Assembly (NCBI RefSeq): GCF_001544515.1
Contig: NZ_FCOL02000010.1
Location: forward strand, 122,703-186,702
Direction: 5' to 3'
From: Caballeronia terrestris
GTDB lineage: Bacteria; Pseudomonadota; Gammaproteobacteria; Burkholderiales; Burkholderiaceae
DNA length: 64,000 nucleotides
Position numbers and translations under genes: made by a program. Positions 8,606 through 16,489 of this stretch are shown one piece after another (the first letter of the stretch is position 1; the number at the start of each line of letters is the position of its first letter). The notes under the pieces are model-generated. The model was not told where the DNA came from. It made no database searches and saw nothing but the letters and a program-made list of their open reading frames with translations.

Positions 8606-9694
8606 ATGAAGAACACAATGATTTTCGCGGCCTGCGCGCTTTTGCTTGCAGGCTGCGGCTCGACGGCGGTCCGCGACTCGCTCGCGATCCAGGACCCGAC
8701 CGTCCTGCAAAGAGGCTTCGACACCGAGCAGAGCGTGGCGGCGGGCGCCGCCGTGCGCCAATGGACCGATGTCTATGGCCAGATCAAGGCGCCGCGCGAC
8801 GTGACCGCGTCGCTCGAATCGAGGCTCGCCGCGCTCGGGCAGAAAAAAGAAAACTACTACGGCTACAAGGACCAATGCTGGATCGACGCCGCCAATGAAG
8901 AGATTCGCTTGCAGAACCGTTGGGGCTTCGTCGAAGAAGCGGTCGGCGAAGCGGCGCGTCTGACGGCGGGCCTCGAAGGCAGCCAGCCGGTGTCGCGCGA
9001 CAACCCGCCGCTGCGCACGGTCGCCCCGGTGAGGCCGGACCTGGCCGCGTCGGTGAGGGCGCTGGAGAACGATTCGCGCTTCCAGTACTGTCCGGCCGCG
9101 CAGAAGGTCGCCGCGTGCATGGAGGTGAAGCTGATACACGCCGGGCATGACGCGTGGGCGCGCAACTTCGATGCGTCGCGGCGGAAGGTCATCGCCGTCG
9201 AGGAAGCGATGACCGAGGCGCAGCAACATCTCGCTACGTGCGGCGTGCCGCAGGCGCCGCCGCCTGTAGCACCACCCCCACCGCCGCCTCCACTGCCGCC
9301 CATGGTCACGCTGTCGACGGATGCGCTGTTCCTCTTCGATCGCGGAGACATCGCGGCGATCACCGATGGCGGCCGCTCGAAGCTCGACGCCGTGATCGAC
9401 GACCTCAAACGCGCGGGCGAGGTGACGAGTGTCTCCATCGCAGGCTATACCGACCGGCTCGGCAGCGCGGCGTACAACCGCGCGTTGTCGCAGCGGCGCT
9501 CGACGAGCGTGCAGCGCTATCTGCAAAGCCGCGGCATCAAGGTGCCGATTCAGGCGCGCGGTCACGGGCCGGCATCGCCGGGAGCGCAGTGCACGATGAA
9601 GAACCATTCCGCTCTCGTTGAGTGTCTCGCGGGCGACCGGCGTGTCGAGTTGCGTTTTTCGCGCAAGGGTGAGCCGATCGACTCGGACGAGTAA
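8606..9694 (+). CDS. OmpA-domain outer-membrane lipoprotein, probable partner of the adhesin
   Basis: The 362-residue precursor starts MKNTMIFAACALLLAGCGS with a lipobox LAGC, so it is lipidated at Cys17 or close to it. Residues of about 20-210 form a helical periplasmic region. A proline linker (about 218-233, mostly [16 protein letters not shown]) follows. The OmpA C-terminal-like peptidoglycan-binding domain (about 240-355) shows GYTDRLGSAAYNRALSQRR, the diaminopimelate-binding signature. A GTG at 8585 is in frame, but the ATG at 8606 gives the normal signal peptide. It follows the adhesin on the same strand. Known adhesin partners such as TpgA of Acinetobacter (OmpA domain) and SadB of Salmonella (lipoprotein) suggest that it anchors or helps export the adhesin; this role is inferred. 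Confidence 0.88.
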   Translation: MKNTMIFAACALLLAGCGSTAVRDSLAIQDPTVLQRGFDTEQSVAAGAAVRQWTDVYGQIKAPRDVTASLESRLAALGQKKENYYGYKDQCWIDAANEEIRLQNRWGFVEEAVGEAARLTAGLEGSQPVSRDNPPLRTVAPVRPDLAASVRALENDSRFQYCPAAQKVAACMEVKLIHAGHDAWARNFDASRRKVIAVEEAMTEAQQHLATCGVPQAPPPVAPPPPPPPLPPMVTLSTDALFLFDRGDIAAITDGGRSKLDAVIDDLKRAGEVTSVSIAGYTDRLGSAAYNRALSQRRSTSVQRYLQSRGIKVPIQARGHGPASPGAQCTMKNHSALVECLAGDRRVELRFSRKGEPIDSDE

Positions 9695-9743
9695 GCGCTC
9701 CGGCGATCGGTCGCCGCGACAGCCTCATCGCCGGCTGTCGCGG

Positions 9744-11024
9744 CTAAAACGCGTAGTACGGCCCCTTGCCCGCAGGCGTCACGCGGCCCTCGAACGCTGT
9801 GAACACGCGCCGTCCGTAGAAGAACGGCAAACCCCAGTCGAAGTAATTGCCGACCGGCCCCGCGAGGTTCGAAAACGCGTTGTTGCCGCTGGCGAAGAGC
9901 ATCGTCGATGTCGAGACGGCGAAGCTCACGTCGCGCGTCACACCGCTCGCCGAGCGTAGCGTCGCGGTAAGGCTCGTCGGCGACGGCGGGCAATACCAGA
10001 AGCCGCACGTCTTCAAGTCTTTCGACGGGAAGAAGAGCCCGTTCGATCCGCTGTCGATGAAGCTCGTCGAGAACGTGCTGCCGTCAAAGTTCGTGCTCAC
10101 GAAGCCGGAAAGCGCGCTGCCCTTGAGCACGGTGGCATCGCCGAGCAGGTTGTTCGACTGCGAGCCGATGCCGAACGTCATGGTCCCGGCCACCGCCGAT
10201 GCGCCGCCGTCCGGTACGGCGGGCAGTTCGATGAGCACGCCGTTGTTGTCGGCGGGGAAGCGCGCGACCGGGTTCGTCACCTGTTGCGCGACGGGCAGCG
10301 TGCTCGCGGTGCAGTTCCCCGACGCGCACGCGTAGTACCAGCGTGGCAGCGCGGCGCTCGCGCAGGCGCCGCCGCAATCGGCGCTGAACGGGCCGACGCC
10401 GAGAATGCCGTTGCTGCGCAACCGGTCGGCGGTGAGCATGGGCAGGCCCGACTTCGTGCAGTCCGCGGCGGCGGCGGGCACGGCCGGATCGGCGATCGCC
10501 TGAATCGACGTCGCGCGGGCGACGTGCCCGGCGAGCTTGATGTCGGCGGTACGCACCGCGCCCCACGTGTAGCCTGAGCCGAACACCGTACATTGCGCGG
10601 CATTCGAGCCGCCGCCGTTCGTGACGGCCGGCAGCGCGAGCGGCGCGAGCGCCGACGCAAGGATGCGCAGGCCCTGCGAGCCGGTATCGACCTGAATGTC
10701 GTCGATGGTCTGGCAATCGTCGGTGCCGGGCACGCACACGGTGACGCTCGTCATCAGCATGTTGCGCGTGTTGGTCACGAGTTTCGAAACGCGGATCGGC
10801 TGGACGTTCGGCGTGGTCGATTGGGCGACGGTGTCGTCGGGCGGCGGGGCGGGCGGCGCTGGTTGGCTGGCGGACGCGGCGGCGGGACTGGATGCGGGCG
10901 CCGCGCTTGCCGGTGCCGTGCTGTTGCTGCCGTCACTTCCGCCGCCTCCGCAGCCGGAAAGCACAATGGTCGAAAGGATTGCGGCGAATGCGGCCGCGAG
11001 CAGGACTCGTCGATGAATTTGCAT
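9744..11024 (-). CDS. DUF3443 lipoprotein with pepsin-type aspartic protease landmarks
   Basis: The 426-residue precursor begins MQIHRRVLLAAAFAAILSTI and has a lipobox ending in LSGC followed by a glycine run and a Ser/Ala/Pro-rich linker (about 25-75). It belongs to DUF3443, a family named as of unknown function. I see IQVDTGSQGLRI with Asp113, the flap-like SGYTWGAVRTADIKLAG, SNGILGVG near 207, FIDSGSNGLFF with Asp324, and the terminal LPFFYGRRVFTAFEGR. This order (D-T-G, flap, hydrophobic-hydrophobic-Gly, D-S-G, hydrophobic-hydrophobic-Gly) is that of the two lobes of pepsin. Catalytic activity is inferred. The start at 11024 gives the signal peptide; the frame is open further upstream. 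The DUF2844 gene lies 10 bp upstream, so they form an operon. Confidence 0.85.
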   Translation of the reverse strand: MQIHRRVLLAAAFAAILSTIVLSGCGGGGSDGSNSTAPASAAPASSPAAASASQPAPPAPPPDDTVAQSTTPNVQPIRVSKLVTNTRNMLMTSVTVCVPGTDDCQTIDDIQVDTGSQGLRILASALAPLALPAVTNGGGSNAAQCTVFGSGYTWGAVRTADIKLAGHVARATSIQAIADPAVPAAAADCTKSGLPMLTADRLRSNGILGVGPFSADCGGACASAALPRWYYACASGNCTASTLPVAQQVTNPVARFPADNNGVLIELPAVPDGGASAVAGTMTFGIGSQSNNLLGDATVLKGSALSGFVSTNFDGSTFSTSFIDSGSNGLFFPSKDLKTCGFWYCPPSPTSLTATLRSASGVTRDVSFAVSTSTMLFASGNNAFSNLAGPVGNYFDWGLPFFYGRRVFTAFEGRVTPAGKGPYYAF

Positions 11025-11034
11025 GGCGCCGCTC

Positions 11035-11496
11035 CTATTCGATGTCCGAGGCAATGACGCCGGCGGGTAGCGCACTCGTGAGCCACGCGCGGCCGACGAA
11101 TTCCCGCAGCCGCACGCCGCTTTCGACAACCAGATCGCCTCGCGACACCCGCGACGCGTGCAGTCCGTTGTCGGCTTGCGACGTGCTGGCACTGTTCCGA
11201 TATCGCGCGTAGTGGCCTCCGAGCAGCGCCTCGACGTCCGGCATCGCGGGGCCGTGCCAGCTCACCGCGTAGACGTCGCCGGCAGAGCTCACGTACTTAC
11301 GCACAGAGATACCGTTGGCATCGGTGGATTGCTGGAACGAAAGCTGGCCGTTTTGCGTGTGCTGCATGACCGCCGCATGCAAAGGATCGAGGGGCTTGAC
11401 GATCGTCGAGCCGAGTTGCGCATATGCGGTGCCGCTCACGATCGCCGCGCATAGCGCGATCACCCGAAAGCAGTGAGGAGTTCTGATGCGTGTCAT
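11035..11496 (-). CDS. DUF2844 secreted protein
   Basis: The 153-residue precursor has a signal peptide (CFRVIALCAAIVSGTAYAQ, cleavage after AYA near residue 26) and then a small globular domain with the DUF2844 pattern GISVRKYVSSAGDVYAVSWH and LLGGHYARY. Its function is unknown. It is first in a two-gene minus-strand operon with the DUF3443 lipoprotein. These two families are typically found together in Burkholderiaceae. A good Shine-Dalgarno (GGAGAAAG) precedes the ATG at 11496. A pro-domain, chaperone or inhibitor role for the neighbouring protease-like protein is a guess from context. Confidence 0.82.
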   Translation of the reverse strand: MTRIRTPHCFRVIALCAAIVSGTAYAQLGSTIVKPLDPLHAAVMQHTQNGQLSFQQSTDANGISVRKYVSSAGDVYAVSWHGPAMPDVEALLGGHYARYRNSASTSQADNGLHASRVSRGDLVVESGVRLREFVGRAWLTSALPAGVIASDIE

Positions 11497-11862
11497 GGTC
11501 TTTCTCCGTTCTCAAGGTCATTCTTATTTTTGAGATGCAATTTTAAGATTGCGAGGAGCGGAGGCAGCGCGATGGTGGATCGTCTTGAGGGGTTTTTTGA
11601 GATATCCTTTGAATTGCTTAATAATGCTTAGTAAACAAAGACTTGTTGGCTTAGGAAAGATCAGAGCGATCGAGGAGAAATGTCATTAATTGTCGTCATC
11701 GACGCGGCCGTGGATTTTTTCGAGACAAAGCGGGCACTGCGAATCAGACAGCAGCGGTTCGGGTTATCCGGCGGAGGTGCGGTTTATCGCGCGGAGGAGA
11801 AAGCAGGAATCGCCAAATAACTATCGACACACGCCCGATCCAGCACCGAACCGGTGCTCTTT
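11497..11862. other. Divergent intergenic region between DUF2844 and bamC
   Basis: This AT-richer stretch separates the minus-strand DUF2844 operon from bamC. It holds a short dyad GCAAT-N6-ATTGC at 11537-11552, close to where the DUF2844 promoter should lie. A 70-codon open frame on the plus strand (11690-11902) starts with TTG, resembles nothing and runs through the bamC promoter, so I do not call it a gene. Confidence 0.4.
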
Positions 11863-11892
11863 TTGCACGGCGGCGCGTGGGACCGGTAAAAT
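11863..11892 (+). promoter_or_regulatory. Predicted sigma70 promoter of bamC
   Basis: TTGCAC at 11863-11868 and TAAAAT at 11887-11892 are separated by 18 bases, placing the start of transcription near 11899, about 46 bases before the bamC ATG. Confidence 0.6.
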
Positions 11893-11944
11893 GCTGGGTT
11901 GATCCACGGAAAACACCGTGGCGTAGCGGAAGGACTTCCCAAAC

Positions 11945-13153
11945 ATGACAGATTTTCGTGTGACCAAGCGGTTGGCAGCACTTTTAATGGCGGCCGGCTT
12001 CGTGGCCGGATGCGGTACGTCGTCCCCCACCGCGATCAACTACAAGAGTGATTCACGCTCGAAGCAGGCGTCGCTTGCCGTTCCGCCGAACCTGATCGAT
12101 GAAGTTTCCGATCAGCGGTCTTTGCCGCCGCAGGGTGGGCAGGCCACGCTGTCGGACCTGCAGCAAGTCCAGAAAGCTGCCCCGACTACGCCCACTGTGG
12201 TTCCGCCGGTTTCCGGCATGCATATCCAGCGCGACGGCACGGAGCGCTGGCTCGTGATCGACAACAAGTCGCCCGAGCAGGTCTGGCCGCAAATCCGCCG
12301 TTTCTGGCAGGAGCAGGGCTTTCTGCTCGTCGTCGATTCGCGCGACAAGGGCGTGATGGAAACCGACTGGAACGAAACCCACCCACAGATTTCCGACGGC
12401 CTGATCCGCAACACGCTCTCGAAGGCGACAGGCAACTCCTATGTCACCGCCGAACGCAACAAGTACCGCACGCGTCTCGAAGTCTCGCCGTCGGGTGGAA
12501 CGTACGTGTTCGTGAGCCAGAAGGGCCTGCGCGAGGCACTCACGGGCGTCAACAACGATTCGAGCCAGTGGCAAGCCCGCCCGAACGATCCCGCGCTCGA
12601 AAGCGAATACCTGAAGCGCTTGATGGCGTCGCTCGCGCTGGCCGACTCGCGCCAGGCATCAGGCGCGCCGCTCGACACGCTCCTCGCCGACAAGGCGGCT
12701 TCCACCGGCGAAGCGCCCAAGGCCGGCAACGCGGCGGCAGCGACTACGGCAGCGCAGAACGTCAAGCTGTCGAGCCAGACGGCGCTTCAGAACGACACGG
12801 TGCCCGAGGCGTCGTCGGCGGAACTGACGCTGCCCGAAGCGTATGACCGCGCGTGGCTGCGCGTGGGCATCGCGCTTGATCGCAGCAACTTCACGGTCGA
12901 CGACCGCGATCGCGCGAAGGGGGTCTACTTCGTGCGCTATGTGGATCCGAAGGATATGACGTCGGTGGAGCAGGGCTTCTGGAGCCAGGTGTTCCACGGC
13001 AAGAAGGAAAAGGTCGCCAAGCAGTACGCGGTCAACGTCCGCGCGATCACGGAGCAGCAAACGCGTGTGTCGATCGTCGACGACAAGGGCCAGGTCGACT
13101 CCTCGCCGCAAGCTCGCCAGATCATGGCATTGCTCGCCGATCAGATCAGCTGA
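11945..13153 (+). CDS. bamC: Outer-membrane assembly lipoprotein BamC
   Basis: BamC (NlpB) is a lipoprotein of the BAM complex that inserts beta-barrel proteins into the outer membrane. The 402-residue precursor has a signal peptide with lipobox FVAGC (lipidated Cys near residue 23). An unstructured N-terminal stretch that contacts BamD follows (KQASLAVPPNLIDEVSDQR). Then come two helix-grip domains (about 95-215 and 300-400), the first containing WLVIDNKSPEQVWPQIRRFW and the second YDRAWLRVGIALDRSNFTV. It stands alone here between its own promoter and a strong terminator; the dapA gene often found upstream is absent from the window. The start is the ATG at 11945. Confidence 0.92.
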   Translation: MTDFRVTKRLAALLMAAGFVAGCGTSSPTAINYKSDSRSKQASLAVPPNLIDEVSDQRSLPPQGGQATLSDLQQVQKAAPTTPTVVPPVSGMHIQRDGTERWLVIDNKSPEQVWPQIRRFWQEQGFLLVVDSRDKGVMETDWNETHPQISDGLIRNTLSKATGNSYVTAERNKYRTRLEVSPSGGTYVFVSQKGLREALTGVNNDSSQWQARPNDPALESEYLKRLMASLALADSRQASGAPLDTLLADKAASTGEAPKAGNAAAATTAAQNVKLSSQTALQNDTVPEASSAELTLPEAYDRAWLRVGIALDRSNFTVDDRDRAKGVYFVRYVDPKDMTSVEQGFWSQVFHGKKEKVAKQYAVNVRAITEQQTRVSIVDDKGQVDSSPQARQIMALLADQIS

Positions 13154-13184
13154 ATCCAAGCAAGCCGATATCGACTGACATGAA

Positions 13185-13216
13185 AACCCGCCTCACCCCG
13201 AGGCGGGTTTTTTTTT
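13185..13216 (+). terminator. Intrinsic terminator of bamC
   Basis: Stem AACCCGCCTC / GAGGCGGGTT with an ACCCC loop is followed by a run of T residues, 31 bases after the bamC stop. Confidence 0.9.
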
Positions 13217-13380
13217 GGCCGGAAACGGGCAGAAGAAGGCTCTCGATAACCGAGTGTCCTTTCTACAAGTTGTGTGCGGGAAAGCTTACAAGGAACAATG
13301 GCTTGGCAAGTAAAGTGTGCTCATGCCATGCCTTTCGCACGCTCGACGCAGTAGCACTGACTGGAATACCACTTTGCACG

Positions 13381-13505
13381 GGCGCTGCGAGCGCCTTTCC
13401 CCGACACGAGTCCGCGCTCTCGCGCGGGCCCCGGTGGCCCCGTCGCCTATCCTCGTAGGGCGACGGTTTTGGCCCGCGTTTCGAAGAGACGCGGGCTTTT
13501 TCTTT
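13381..13505 (+). ncRNA. Candidate structured RNA or leader ending in an intrinsic terminator
   Basis: Four consecutive hairpins can be drawn: GGCGCTGCGAGCGCC (13381-13395), CCGCGC-TCTC-GCGCGG (13412-13427), CCGTCGCC with GGCGACGG (13440-13466), and the terminator GCCCGCGT with ACGCGGGC followed by TTTTTCTTT (13472-13505). The segment lies between the bamC terminator and the ABM monooxygenase gene, whose ATG is about 100 bases further on. A terminator with no coding frame before it implies either a short transcript or an attenuated leader. I could not match it to 6S, 4.5S, tmRNA or a known riboswitch. Confidence 0.4.
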
Positions 13506-13601
13506 GCATCGGCCGAGAGCCGCGTGGGTCAAGGGACCGCGTTCGGCGAACAATCCGCGGCGCAGTTATCCTTGACCCTCTTTTATTCGAGGAAAACGCT
13601 T

Positions 13602-13889
13602 ATGTCGGAAATTGCCGTTGTCGCCACGTTCGTCGCGAAGCCGGGCCAGGAGGAGAAGCTGAAGGAGGCGTTGCAGGGTCTCGTCGCGCCGACGCTGAAG
13701 GAACGAGGCGCCTTGCAGTACGACCTGCATCGCGATCTGAAGGAACCGCGGCGTTTCGTGTTCTTCGAGCGCTGGGAGAGTGAAGCCGCGCTCGAGGAGC
13801 ACGGCCGCCAGCCGCATATCGAAGCGCATCGCCGCAACGCGCCCGACCTCGTCGAGCACGGCGAGATTCACGTCGTGGCGAAGCTGTAA
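13602..13889 (+). CDS. Antibiotic-biosynthesis-monooxygenase (ABM) family protein, putative quinol monooxygenase
   Basis: The 95-residue protein is a single ferredoxin-like ABM domain: VVATFVAKPGQEEKLKEAL at the N terminus, then APTLKERGALQYDLHRDL and FFERWESEAALEEHGRQPH with the conserved His near the end of the second helix, closing with EIHVVAKL. Relatives such as YgiN oxidise quinols or degrade haem-like compounds, usually as dimers. The substrate cannot be read from the sequence. The ATG at 13602 follows a GAGGAAAA Shine-Dalgarno; the frame extends upstream through the terminator hairpin, which is not coding. Its stop is one base from the stop of the convergent gene. Confidence 0.85.
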   Translation: MSEIAVVATFVAKPGQEEKLKEALQGLVAPTLKERGALQYDLHRDLKEPRRFVFFERWESEAALEEHGRQPHIEAHRRNAPDLVEHGEIHVVAKL

Positions 13890-13890
13890 G

Positions 13891-14151
13891 TCAGTGCGTT
13901 TCGTGCGGGACGTCGAGAATGAGGATGATGGTCCAATCGGCGTCGCCTTCGTGGTGATACTGCCGCTCGGCGACGATAAACGGTTGCTGCTTGCCCTCCG
14001 GCCCGAGAAAGAGCACGTCGCCTTCCATCGGCAGGCATTCGACGGGCGGGAGCGCGAGATAGGCGTCCTTGTTCGCGCTGCGCGGCATCAGTTTTTCGAT
14101 CTTGCGTGACGCGGCTTCCGTCCATTCAATATCGAGTTGGATATTGCTCAT
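13891..14151 (-). CDS. Conserved hypothetical protein, 86 residues
   Basis: I do not recognise the family. The 86-residue, acidic, cytoplasmic product has no signal peptide or membrane segment. It contains IEWTEAASRKIEKLMPRSA, then VECLPMEGDVLFLGPEG and DWTIILILDVP, a pattern that suggests a small mixed alpha/beta fold. It ends one base from the stop of the convergent ABM gene, so the pair may produce overlapping transcripts. The Shine-Dalgarno GAGGACAG precedes the ATG at 14151. Confidence 0.7.
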   Translation of the reverse strand: MSNIQLDIEWTEAASRKIEKLMPRSANKDAYLALPPVECLPMEGDVLFLGPEGKQQPFIVAERQYHHEGDADWTIILILDVPHETH

Positions 14152-14285
14152 GCTGTCCTCCGCACCTGCGTGCGTTTGCTGTTTGACACGTGTGAAAAGG
14201 GGATATCAAGCGGGGTCAAAATTTTCGATGCGCAATGTAGCATACCGCCGCGCGAGTCATCGCGCGTGTCATGCAAGCGCCAAAT

Positions 14286-14326
14286 GAAAAAGCCGGAAAA
14301 CGCGCGCGTGGCGCGGCTTCCGGCTT
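14286..14326 (-). terminator. Intrinsic terminator of the small secreted-protein gene at 14358
   Basis: Read on the minus strand, AAGCCGGAA and TTCCGGCTT arms enclose a GC-rich loop that can itself fold, followed by a T-run (TTTTTCATTT). It lies 32 bases after the stop of the gene at 14358-14594. Confidence 0.8.
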
Positions 14327-14357
14327 CATATTCTGAAAATGCCTCGGCTGTCGGCGT

Positions 14358-14594
14358 TTACTGCGCCGGCGCCATTTTCTTCGAGCCCTTTTTATGATGA
14401 CCGGACTTGTGTGCCGGCGCAGCGGGCATTTTTTGCATGTCCGCCTGCTGCGATTGCAGATTCTGAGCACGCATTTCGATGTCGGAGATCTTAGCGGGAT
14501 CGGTGCTCATCGTCACGCCTTGATCGGCCTGCGCGAATGCGCCCGTCGCGACCGCGCTCAGGGACAACAGAACAGCGAGGGAGATTTTCTTCAT
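14358..14594 (-). CDS. Small secreted protein, lysine/histidine-rich C terminus
   Basis: The 78-residue precursor has a clear signal peptide (MKKISLAVLLSLSAVATGAFAQ, cleavage after AFA). The mature part of about 57 residues is hydrophilic, Gln- and Met-rich, and ends in a basic tail HKSGHHKKGSKKMAPAQ. It has no recognisable domain. A strong Shine-Dalgarno (AGGAGGAAAC) precedes the ATG and an intrinsic terminator follows the stop, so it is a single-gene unit. The function is unknown; the small size and His/Lys tail would suit a periplasmic metal- or polyanion-binding peptide, but that is speculation. Confidence 0.75.
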   Translation of the reverse strand: MKKISLAVLLSLSAVATGAFAQADQGVTMSTDPAKISDIEMRAQNLQSQQADMQKMPAAPAHKSGHHKKGSKKMAPAQ

Positions 14595-14864
14595 TGTTTC
14601 CTCCTAGTAAAGGTCGAACCCGGGAACAGCCTGTCCGAAACGGTGTGAGATCGCCGATTGAACATCGCCTACGCCTGAGCAAATTCCGCTCCAGCTAGAG
14701 CGGCGGCGTCGACGAAAGCCGCGAATCGCAACACGTTTTGAACGTCCTTTCCCGCCAGTCGATGACTGAGCGCGTGATCTTACCGACGGTGCCCTCCCGT
14801 TTCTAGTCCTTATTAATTCGAGATGAAGGGCATCGAACCCGCTTCGATGCGGCGCCTCGCCAAT

Positions 14865-15635
14865 TCAGTATAGATGCAGCCAGCGATACGCATGAAAGCG
14901 CATGATCCCGACCGCCTCGTGGGCCGCGATTTCAGCGGTCTTGAACCCGTCGATACTGGGAAAGAGCGTCCGCTTCGCCGTCCACACGTTGGACACGAAA
15001 GCCTGCGGCGCGAAGCCGAACGCCTCGAATGCGAGCATGACACGCGCCATGTGATACGACGATGTCACGACGATTACGGTTTCGTCACGCTCCGGACGCA
15101 CAAGGGCGGCAACATTGCGTGCGTTCTGATACGTATCGAGGCTGCGGTTCTCGAGCGTGAGATCGGCCGCGCCGACGCCGCGCGCGAGCAGATAGGGCGC
15201 GTAGTTGTCGGCTTCGGCCTCGCCGTGATGCTGCGGATCGCCGCCGCTCACGATCACCCGGCACGCAGCGCCCGTGCGCCGGCACTCGCGATACAACTCG
15301 GCGGTCGCATCGATGCGCTGGATCGAATCGCGCTTGGGCACGAGGCGCGATTCGCGGTCGCGATCGGTGCCGCCGCCCAGTAGGACGATGATCGTGCGCG
15401 GCGCGAAATCCGGCTGGATCGACTGGTCGAAGCCGTGCTGGACGTATTCGAGGATGGGTAGCGAAGTCCATCCCGCGCCAAGCGACCAGAAAAGCAGGAA
15501 ACAGACGATTGCGATTACGCGTCGCTTACGTCGCCAAACCACAAATAACGCAAAAAAAAGCAGCAATAAAGTGAATAGAACCAATTTGATTGGGGTAACG
15601 TAGAGTTTTCGAGACAATCCGCAGCGACGTCGCAT
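14865..15635 (-). CDS. YdcF/ElyC-like DUF218 membrane protein
   Basis: The 256-residue protein starts with two membrane helices (about residues 15-32 and 37-55) and then a DUF218 domain. Signatures are RTIIVLLGGGTDRD, VIVSGGDPQHHGEAEADNYA with the acidic cluster, LENRSLDTYQNARN, and VVTSSYHMARVMLAFEAFGF. Family members ElyC and SanA of E. coli act in envelope biogenesis, at the lipid-carrier or barrier-function step; the exact reaction is not settled. I use the ATG at 15635; a GTG at 15716 would add 27 basic residues. It is transcribed alone, away from its upstream neighbour. Confidence 0.83.
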   Translation of the reverse strand: MRRRCGLSRKLYVTPIKLVLFTLLLLFFALFVVWRRKRRVIAIVCFLLFWSLGAGWTSLPILEYVQHGFDQSIQPDFAPRTIIVLLGGGTDRDRESRLVPKRDSIQRIDATAELYRECRRTGAACRVIVSGGDPQHHGEAEADNYAPYLLARGVGAADLTLENRSLDTYQNARNVAALVRPERDETVIVVTSSYHMARVMLAFEAFGFAPQAFVSNVWTAKRTLFPSIDGFKTAEIAAHEAVGIMRFHAYRWLHLY

Positions 15636-15865
15636 TCTTTTGAACGCGCCAGCGCGAGCGGGGAAAAGCGTGCGATCAGCGCGCCTGTAACGGGGGCTTG
15701 AAATAAAAAGCAGCACCTAGCGCAAGCGGCGGCTGCGAGTTCCGGTCCTGGGCCGCGAGGCGGCATGGGTACCGGCGGGGCATGCCGCGTTTAGTCGGTG
15801 CCGCCGGCAGTCTTCTGACTGCTTACGCGCGGTGCCGTCATGGCTGCACAGGAAGAAAGAACGAA

Positions 15866-16177
15866 ATGACCACGTATTCTAACGAAGCCGTACTCGAAGC
15901 GCTCCGGCGAGCTCAGTATCGCCAGGTCCCGTGGGCGAAACGCCCCAACGTTTTCGATCATCTGCGTGCGCTCGGCATGCTGGAGCTCGTGCGCCAGCGC
16001 ACCGTGGCACCGGCGCCCGGATTTCATGCACCCGTCGATATCGCGGTCGTCACAGAACTCGGCAAGCTCGAATTCAACCGTCTCGCACGCGACGAACGAT
16101 CGATGGATTGGGATCTGCATCGCAACCAGCCTTACGCGATGGCCACGCACGAGCCGGTACTGGAAGCCCGCGTCTGA
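15866..16177 (+). CDS. Conserved hypothetical protein, 103 residues
   Basis: This cytoplasmic protein of 103 residues has no recognised domain. The N-terminal half reads AVLEALRRAQYRQVPWAKRP and VFDHLRALGMLELVRQRT, two helices that could be part of a winged-helix fold, followed by an acidic helix LGKLEFNRLARDERSMDWDLH. The ATG at 15866 is preceded by GGAAGAAAG, a better start than the upstream in-frame ATG at 15782, which overlaps the likely promoter zone. The gene is divergent from the YdcF-like gene. Confidence 0.65.
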   Translation: MTTYSNEAVLEALRRAQYRQVPWAKRPNVFDHLRALGMLELVRQRTVAPAPGFHAPVDIAVVTELGKLEFNRLARDERSMDWDLHRNQPYAMATHEPVLEARV

Positions 16178-16341
16178 CGCGTCGCGCCAAGCGTTTCAGT
16201 CGGGAGGCGCGGAGCGCTTCCCTCTAGCGCATTCGACACGGGCGAACCACTACCACCCGTAGCGCGCAGTGACAGGTTTCGGCTCGTGGACCGAAGGTCG
16301 CGCTGTCGCCTGCATCGTCGACGCAGAGAAAGAGCAGGGCG

Positions 16342-16374
16342 CAAAAAAAAAGCCCGTATCGCGAGGATACGGGC
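16342..16374 (-). terminator. Intrinsic terminator of the small secreted-protein gene at 16490
   Basis: On the minus strand, GCCCGTATC and GATACGGGC arms with a CTCGC loop are followed by nine T residues. It lies 115 bases past the stop of the gene at 16490-16747. Confidence 0.88.
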
Positions 16375-16489
16375 ATACCGGATCTTTACTGCTGCCACGC
16401 TGTGCTCATGGCACTTGATGGGACTGGCCAGACTCGGCAGTGGTTCCCCATCGATTCATCGGAATGAATCCAAAGTTCTCAAAAACGTC

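Noticed and set aside
11690..11902. Small plus-strand gene before bamC
   Set aside because: TTG start, no resemblance and overlap with the bamC promoter.
13154..13601. 6S, 4.5S or tmRNA gene
   Set aside because: None of the signature segments, such as the 4.5S GGAAGGAAGCA loop, is present.
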